From the NCBI GenBank assembly GCA_016709305.1, contig JADJNA010000021.1, positions 1-64,000 on the forward strand: a DNA stretch of 64,000 nucleotides. Reading direction: 5' to 3'. Shown here piece by piece: positions 59,415-64,000 of this stretch. Origin of the DNA: Candidatus Villigracilis saccharophilus. GTDB lineage: Bacteria; Chloroflexota; Anaerolineae; Anaerolineales; Villigracilaceae. Position 1 is the first letter of the stretch. Each line of letters starts with the position of its first letter. The position numbers and the translations under genes were made by a program. Below the pieces are notes generated by a model, which worked only from the letters and a program-made list of their open reading frames with translations, did not search any database and was not told the DNA's origin.

Positions 59415-59947
59415 ATGACTGAGTCTGCTCCAAAAAGGTATCACCCTGCCCATGTCGCCATTCACTGGCTGATGGCTTTACTGGTTATTATGATGCTGGG
59501 TATCGGTAAATTTGTCATGCCGGGCATATCTCCAGATGACCCGCAGAAGGTGATGATGCTGCAAAGTCATACCTATATTGGCGGATTTATTGCTCTTCTG
59601 CTTGTTATCCGTGTTGTTCTATTTTTGCTTTCAAACGCCCCGCGCCTGCCGATGCCGGGAACGCTTTCCTCAATATCATTGCAAAAGCGACCCATGGTTT
59701 TTTATATCTCTTCCTGCTTGGTATGGCTGCCAGCGGACTTGGTTTATTCCAACAGGTCGATTTGCCCGCTGTTTTCAGTGCGGCCAAGCCTTATCCTTCC
59801 AACTTCTTTGAATACCTGCCCCGTATGGGGCATGGGTTGACCTCATGGCTGCTGTTGGCACTTGTTGCTCTTCATTTTGGCGCGGCGATGTATCATCAGT
59901 TTATTAAGAAAGATAACCTGCTTGCCCGCATGTGGTTCGGCAAGTAA
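59415..59947 (+). CDS. Cytochrome b561-type membrane protein (one frameshift)
   Basis: About 177-residue four-helix cytochrome b561 (YodB/CybB-like) transferring electrons from quinol or superoxide. Candidate haem-ligand His residues lie in each helix: VAIHWLMA, QSHTYIGG, ATHGFLYL and ALHFGAAMYHQF. The frame breaks at the T5 run 59622-59626; a sixth T restores RVVLFFAFKRPAPADAGNAF and joins the halves. Start ATG 59415 has GGAGG. Convergent with the phosphatase gene across a terminator. Confidence 0.82.
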
Positions 59948-59952
59948 ATACG

Positions 59953-59985
59953 AAAAACGATGGAAGAAAATTCCATCGTTTTTAT
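59953..59985. terminator. Bidirectional terminator
   Basis: Arms AAAACGATGGAA and TTCCATCGTTTT with T-rich tails on both strands, between the cytochrome gene and the convergent phosphatase gene. Confidence 0.85.
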
Positions 59986-59986
59986 T

Positions 59987-61174
59987 TCACCCGATCTCAC
60001 ACGAATAAAGCGGAATCTCCATCTCCTGCGGAGTTAACCCACCGTGATGTCCATAATATCTTTGCTCATACTTCCCTTTTTCATACCACCAGACAGATTC
60101 ATGCTGGTAAGGCAGAAGTATCAGGTTTGCCACCCGCTCCCTGAAATGGGGTGATATCTCATCCCCAAAGTATCCATCCGCGATCAATGTCTCTGTTTTC
60201 ACAACATCCGCCTTGCCTTCGAATCTTTTGGCGAGGAATGTTTGAGCTTCATCGAGCATGTCATCTTTGATGTAAAGGAACATGTCGCGCGGCGAACCAG
60301 CCGGGACAAGTAAGTGTCCCCTGCGATTCTTCTTCACAAAACGTTCAAAGCCTGAAAAATTTGGATGGACATTAAGGAATGTTGTCGTCTTCGGATCAAC
60401 CTCACCCATGCCATGATCGGCTGTCATCATGAAAAGGATTTTTTTCTTCCCGTGAAAAATCCGCTCAAAGTAATATTCCATTATCAGCAGAAAGGTCTCG
60501 ATCTCAGCCTCGGTTTGAGGTGCGGTCGGACCGTATTCATGCCCGAGCGCATCGATCCTGTCAAAATAAAGTTGAATGTAAGTCGGCTTTTTTTGTTCCG
60601 CCAAGAGCATGCCGACGTTCACGAAGGCTTCTGAAAGGGTTTTGAACGAGCGCGTCTCCGAACCTTCCATCACCACGTCCGAATAAGTGGAGGGCGTGTA
60701 TTCACGCAAGCCAAAGTTGTACGAATCCACATCCATCTTTTTCAATTCAGGATAGAAAATCCCTTGAGGATAGATCTCGGCCGCATTAATATTTTTCTTT
60801 TTTAATGTATCCCGCTCGCTCGACCCTGCGACCGAAAATAACAACGGCGCAATGATGCGGTCTGCCCGCGGTTCATAGTAATACCATTCATGCACGCCGC
60901 TCATGCCGACTGGCAAGCCCGTGTGGAGGGTTGTCACATGCGCGGCAGTTGTGGACGGGAATTGCGAGGTCAGTTTTTCGATCCTTCCTTGCTTCTCCAT
61001 TCGTTTGATAAATGGAGCATCCTGAAAGCGTTCGTAAAATCGCCACCCGAACGCATCTATGAAGAACAAAACTACCGCGTCATATTTTTTGGATGCAAAT
61101 GCATTTTTGATCCGATTTGGGATTCCTGCAAATCCGCCTGAGTCATAACGAGGCTTTATAAAAGTATTGTTCAT
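59987..61174 (-). CDS. Alkaline-phosphatase-superfamily phosphodiesterase/pyrophosphatase
   Basis: 395-residue enzyme of the type I phosphodiesterase/nucleotide pyrophosphatase group. The first metal site and nucleophile are in VVLFFIDAFGWRF and FPSTTAAHVTTLHTG (Thr nucleophile). Further sites: LYFDRIDALGHEYG and MMTADHGMGEVD, and the C-terminal HHGGLTPQEMEIPLY. No signal peptide, so probably cytoplasmic, though many relatives are exported. Substrate unknown. Start ATG 61174 lies 2 bases after the stop of the upstream FAD oxidoreductase (coupled). Confidence 0.82.
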   Translation of the reverse strand: MNNTFIKPRYDSGGFAGIPNRIKNAFASKKYDAVVLFFIDAFGWRFYERFQDAPFIKRMEKQGRIEKLTSQFPSTTAAHVTTLHTGLPVGMSGVHEWYYYEPRADRIIAPLLFSVAGSSERDTLKKKNINAAEIYPQGIFYPELKKMDVDSYNFGLREYTPSTYSDVVMEGSETRSFKTLSEAFVNVGMLLAEQKKPTYIQLYFDRIDALGHEYGPTAPQTEAEIETFLLIMEYYFERIFHGKKKILFMMTADHGMGEVDPKTTTFLNVHPNFSGFERFVKKNRRGHLLVPAGSPRDMFLYIKDDMLDEAQTFLAKRFEGKADVVKTETLIADGYFGDEISPHFRERVANLILLPYQHESVWWYEKGKYEQRYYGHHGGLTPQEMEIPLYSCEIG

Positions 61175-61176
61175 TT

Positions 61177-62451
61177 TTACTTCATCATCCTGGCGGCTTT
61201 GCGACCAATCTCCACGGCAAAGTTCGTTCCCCGGTCCCAAGGATACACCTGACTCATGGAAGCAAAATACAATCCTTCAATTGGTGTTTGTATCTCAGGA
61301 ATATTCCTTGAGTGATTCAGCAACGGCACGGGCTGTGCGTAGTTTGTTTTATGCACCCAAATTTTCTTGACCCAATCTCGCGAAAACTCAGGGTTGAATT
61401 TTTGGAAAGCGGGCACAAATCTTTCCAGCAGTTCATCATCGCTCATTGAAAAATATTCATGTCCCATTTCCAGATAATCACCGGCATACACAATGTGGTC
61501 GCCGCCAAAATTCTCCTTGGGCACAAAATTCGTGTGTTCCACCAGCGCCAAAAACGGATAGCCTTCATCCTTTGGCACGTTGAACCAGTAATAGCCATCC
61601 TTCGAGATCGCATGGCTCAGCGCCAGCGTCATCACCACCGCGCCCATGGATTTCAAGTCAAGCAAACCCTTCAAATAATTTTCAGGCAGATCGGGGCATA
61701 GTCTTGCCATCAGATTCGGTGACGTGGTGACAAGCACTTTGTCGAAAGATTCACCGTCCACGGTCAGACCCGCCGAAGCCTGATCCCGCTTAATGGATTT
61801 GATCTGCGCCTTGAGTCTGATCTCCACCCCTATCTCACGCAGTTTCTCCGCGAATAGATCAGCGAACTTTTGAAAGCCGCCCTCGAATGTCCCAAGCCGA
61901 GTCGTGCGTGCATGGATCCGTGCCCACATCCACGCCATGTTGACATCTTTGTAGTACGGACCGAACTTGCCGATCAACAATGGCTTCCACATCTGTTCAT
62001 AGACTTGTTTGCCCGCATACTTCAACATCCACTGGTCGGCCGTGATTTTTTCCAGCGCGCGCCAGTTATTTGTGAGGCGCAGAAATAATCCGACGAAGCC
62101 GAATCTGATTTTGTTCAGACCAAATCCAAGTCCAGGAAAAAGAAGCGCTTTTAGGATCGAGTCAAATGGATACCACTTATTCTGATACAGCATCACAGTT
62201 AAGGGACGTGGGAATCTTACCTTATCTTCGAATCCCAATTCACGGATCAGTCCCAGCATTTCCGAATCGCTTTGAAACCAGTGATGATAGAACTTCTCCA
62301 CCGACCAATCCCAATGCGGTTGCTTGAAACCGGAAGCAAGTCCGCCGACATACTCAGCAGATTCGAAAATGGTTATGTCATGACCTGTTTTTTTTAGATC
62401 GTAGGCGGCGACCATGCCGCTGTATCCTGCCCCGATAATTGCTATTTTCAT
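61177..62451 (-). CDS. FAD-dependent amine oxidase/protoporphyrinogen-oxidase-like protein
   Basis: 424-residue flavoprotein with an N-terminal dinucleotide site IAIIGAGYSGMVAAYDL and the ESAEYVGGLASGF motif of the amine-oxidase/UDP-galactopyranose-mutase-like group. C-terminal FAD-contact motif GLYFASMSQVYPWDRG. The substrate domain carries KFYHHWFQSD near residue 55. Similar genes sit near polysaccharide or polyprenol genes; the neighbours here (phosphodiesterase, flippase-like protein) fit lipid-linked glycan metabolism, but this is inference. Confidence 0.85.
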   Translation of the reverse strand: MKIAIIGAGYSGMVAAYDLKKTGHDITIFESAEYVGGLASGFKQPHWDWSVEKFYHHWFQSDSEMLGLIRELGFEDKVRFPRPLTVMLYQNKWYPFDSILKALLFPGLGFGLNKIRFGFVGLFLRLTNNWRALEKITADQWMLKYAGKQVYEQMWKPLLIGKFGPYYKDVNMAWMWARIHARTTRLGTFEGGFQKFADLFAEKLREIGVEIRLKAQIKSIKRDQASAGLTVDGESFDKVLVTTSPNLMARLCPDLPENYLKGLLDLKSMGAVVMTLALSHAISKDGYYWFNVPKDEGYPFLALVEHTNFVPKENFGGDHIVYAGDYLEMGHEYFSMSDDELLERFVPAFQKFNPEFSRDWVKKIWVHKTNYAQPVPLLNHSRNIPEIQTPIEGLYFASMSQVYPWDRGTNFAVEIGRKAARMMK

Positions 62452-62469
62452 TTTTATATCCTTTTTTAT

Positions 62470-62516
62470 CCGTCATTGCGAGAAGCGAATGGTAGTGAGC
62501 GACGAAGCAATGACGG
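62470..62516. repeat. Dispersed palindromic repeat, short form
   Basis: CCGTCATTGCGAG...GCAATGACGG with inner GAAGCGAATGGTAGTGAGCG. Same type as 29988-30108. Confidence 0.6.
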
Positions 62517-62520
62517 TATA

Positions 62521-63526
62521 TTATTTTTCTGCTTCTTCCCTTAAGTTATCGCTCCACTTCAAACCCTCGCGCGCCATGAAATATGCGCCAAGCAAAGTGA
62601 TGGGAAGCCAGAGCGCAACGTGCAAGGTGAGTGTGTATCCCGCCGCAGTGGCTTGATCCACGCCATAGGCTGTGAGCACCGCAATGCCCGGCGCGTCGAA
62701 AGTTCCAATGTAGCCCGGCGCGGATGGAATGGTGGTGGCGAGATTCACGATCCCATTCATTAACATCAATGCAAAGAATGAAACCTGGAAATTAAACGCG
62801 TGCATCACGAACCAGTATTTGCCGGTCTCCAGGAGCCAGATGATAACTGATGTAAAGAAGACCATCAAAACGTTAAAGGGCGAACGCAGTGAGGCGAGTC
62901 CATCCAGAAACTTATTCATGATGCCAGTAATTTTGTCATGGTAACGTTTGGGAGTTAATCCGTTCGATACACGCAAACCGATCTTTGCCGTGACCTGTGG
63001 AAACATTGCCGCCAGCAAAAAAAGGACCAAGCGCGCCCAGAGAAAACCCCGTGCCGATCATTGCCACCTGTTGAATGTTACCCACGAAACCAGATGAGCC
63101 TGTGAGTTTGGCAAGCTCGGATAAATTAACAAAGACAAACGCCAGCATTACTACGCCGTCAAAAATCCGCTCGACGATGATCGTGGCAAGCGATGCGGAG
63201 ACAGGCACGCCTTCCTTGCGTTTGAGGATCACGGCGCGCAATACCTCACCAGCGCGCGCGGGATAAATATTATTTCCCATATATCCAATTGTTGTGATGG
63301 GAAACATGGTTCTGGTCGGAATTTTTTTTATGGGTCCAAGCAGGTAGTGCCAGCGCCACGCGCGTACCCAGACGCCGATAAAATACACCCCGATCCCTGG
63401 AATTAACCAGAAATAGTTGGCTTTTTGGACTGTGCCCCAAAATTCATTTAGTTTTAGTCCACGCAGGGAAAGCCAGATAAAGATGATGCTGATCAGCACC
63501 CCGAGCCAGAATTGCCATTTTTTCAT
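62521..63526 (-). CDS. Flippase-like LPG_synthase_TM membrane protein (one frameshift)
   Basis: About 334-residue protein with eight or so transmembrane helices, family of lysylphosphatidylglycerol synthase-like/YbhN flippases. Start MKKWQFWLGVLISIIFIW; conserved NIYPARAGEVLRAVIL and VERIFDGVVMLA; later ATTIPSAPGYIGTFDAPGIA. The halves are in different frames; the break is at about 63017-63030, for example one T too many in the T7 run on the minus strand. Restored, it is a normal member. It may move a lipid-linked intermediate (family knowledge); partner genes are the oxidase and phosphodiesterase after it. Confidence 0.82.
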
Positions 63527-63645
63527 AGGCGCTCATTGTACCAAAATGGGCTAAAGGGTAGAGGCCGAGGCGCGTTCGGCTATAATGATTTCAATTTTGA
63601 CGAGAAATGCATCTCCGTTTATACGCTGCGTAACAAGGAATATCC

Positions 63646-64000
63646 ATGAAAAAATATTGGCCTAATATAAAAGACTACCTTTTGATCGCACTTGCTTCTT
63701 TGATACAAGCTGCGAGTCTACGGATATTTTTTGTGCCTGCGAATTTAGCTTCGGGCGGGGTGAGTGGCATTTCGCAATTGGTCAATCATTTTACGGGTTG
63801 GCCGATCGGGTTGATGGTATTGATCGGGAATGTGCCATTATTCCTGCTCGGTTGGCGCTTTCTTGGCGGCCGGCGCTTTGCGTTGCGGACCGCTTTTGCG
63901 ATCATTTCCTATTCATTGCTGACCGATCTTCTTTTAAAAATTCCCCTCTTCACATACTACACGGATATTTTAATTAATGACCTGAAGGGTGATATTTTCT
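63646..64000 (+). CDS. YitT/DUF161-family membrane protein (3' end outside window)
   Basis: Partial, 118 residues visible. MKKYWPNIKDYLLIALASLI, then FFVPANLASGGVSGISQLVN and GLMVLIGNVPLFLLGW match the YitT family start (VPNxxxxGGxTGI in helix 1-2). An AAGGA site lies 8 bases before ATG 63646. Five predicted helices with a C-terminal DUF2179 domain are expected beyond the edge. Function unknown in this family. Confidence 0.85.
   Translation, partial: MKKYWPNIKDYLLIALASLIQAASLRIFFVPANLASGGVSGISQLVNHFTGWPIGLMVLIGNVPLFLLGWRFLGGRRFALRTAFAIISYSLLTDLLLKIPLFTYYTDILINDLKGDIF

Noticed and set aside
1..64000. CRISPR array, prophage, integrase or insertion sequence
   Set aside because: I saw no regular direct-repeat/spacer pattern, no transposase or integrase, and no phage structural genes on either strand.

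Overview
The window reads as chromosomal DNA of a Chloroflexota bacterium, most likely class Anaerolineae. This is inferred from gene content: a serine hydroxymethyltransferase fused to aminomethyltransferase, a NurA/HerA locus, several Thr/Pro-linker lipoproteins, FAS1 and CAP secreted proteins, bacterial PH-domain membrane proteins, a bacterial translin and a LutB-LutC fusion. There is no phage, plasmid or CRISPR signal. Genes are packed in short operons on both strands. Accessory features are limited to one toxin-antitoxin pair, scattered palindromic repeats and a decayed patch near 26 kb.

Layout. 0-6 kb: a small exported protein and a giant repeat adhesin, both minus strand. 6-13 kb: glyA-gcvT fusion, a charged coiled-coil peptide, a HigB/HigA-type toxin-antitoxin module flanked by a 42-bp direct repeat, a twin-FAS1 lipoprotein and a TspO-like protein. 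13.5-21 kb, mostly minus: nucleoside hydrolase + ribokinase, recF, peptide deformylase, a cNMP-binding/PH membrane protein, a redoxin, a beta-hydroxyacid dehydrogenase and a SIMPL lipoprotein. 22-26 kb: nurA, a small membrane protein, a stand-alone HAS-barrel-like protein and herA. 26-32 kb: membrane proteins, a DnaQ-WYL fusion, a pentapeptide protein with a crippled J domain, and a FrnE/DsbA-like oxidoreductase whose first active-site Cys codon is TGA. 32-39 kb: rhodanese, glycogen phosphorylase, phosphofructokinase and a lut lactate-oxidation operon containing a phosphatase. 39.3-44 kb: two tRNA-Ala genes, a leucine-type T-box, ilvE, a Leu-rich leader ORF and leuS. 44-64 kb: aldo/keto reductase, acyl-CoA ligase, a 695-aa orphan protein, a CAP lipoprotein, a degenerate DNA-methylase-like protein, a glycosyltransferase, a two-gene signalling pair with inactivated receiver domains, a DNPH1-like/translin/DUF3467 group, ssb, cytochrome b561, an AP-superfamily phosphatase, an FAD oxidoreductase, a flippase-like protein and a partial YitT.

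Quality caveat. At least eight genes are interrupted by single-base indels, nearly all in short homopolymers (near 4405, 6225, 23257, 38093, 38130, 44733, 48134, 59622 and 63017). In each case the flanking frames join into one normal protein. This pattern fits uncorrected long-read consensus error better than real decay, so I annotate these as single genes. It also tempers the two in-frame stop substitutions (glyA TAA, frnE TGA), although those are substitutions, not indels.

Candidates most worth checking: the frnE-like TGA codon with a bacterial-SECIS-like hairpin at the right distance; the NurA/HAS-barrel/HerA locus; the leucine-responsive ilvE-leuS region; the paired pseudo-receiver signalling proteins; and several lineage-specific fusions.
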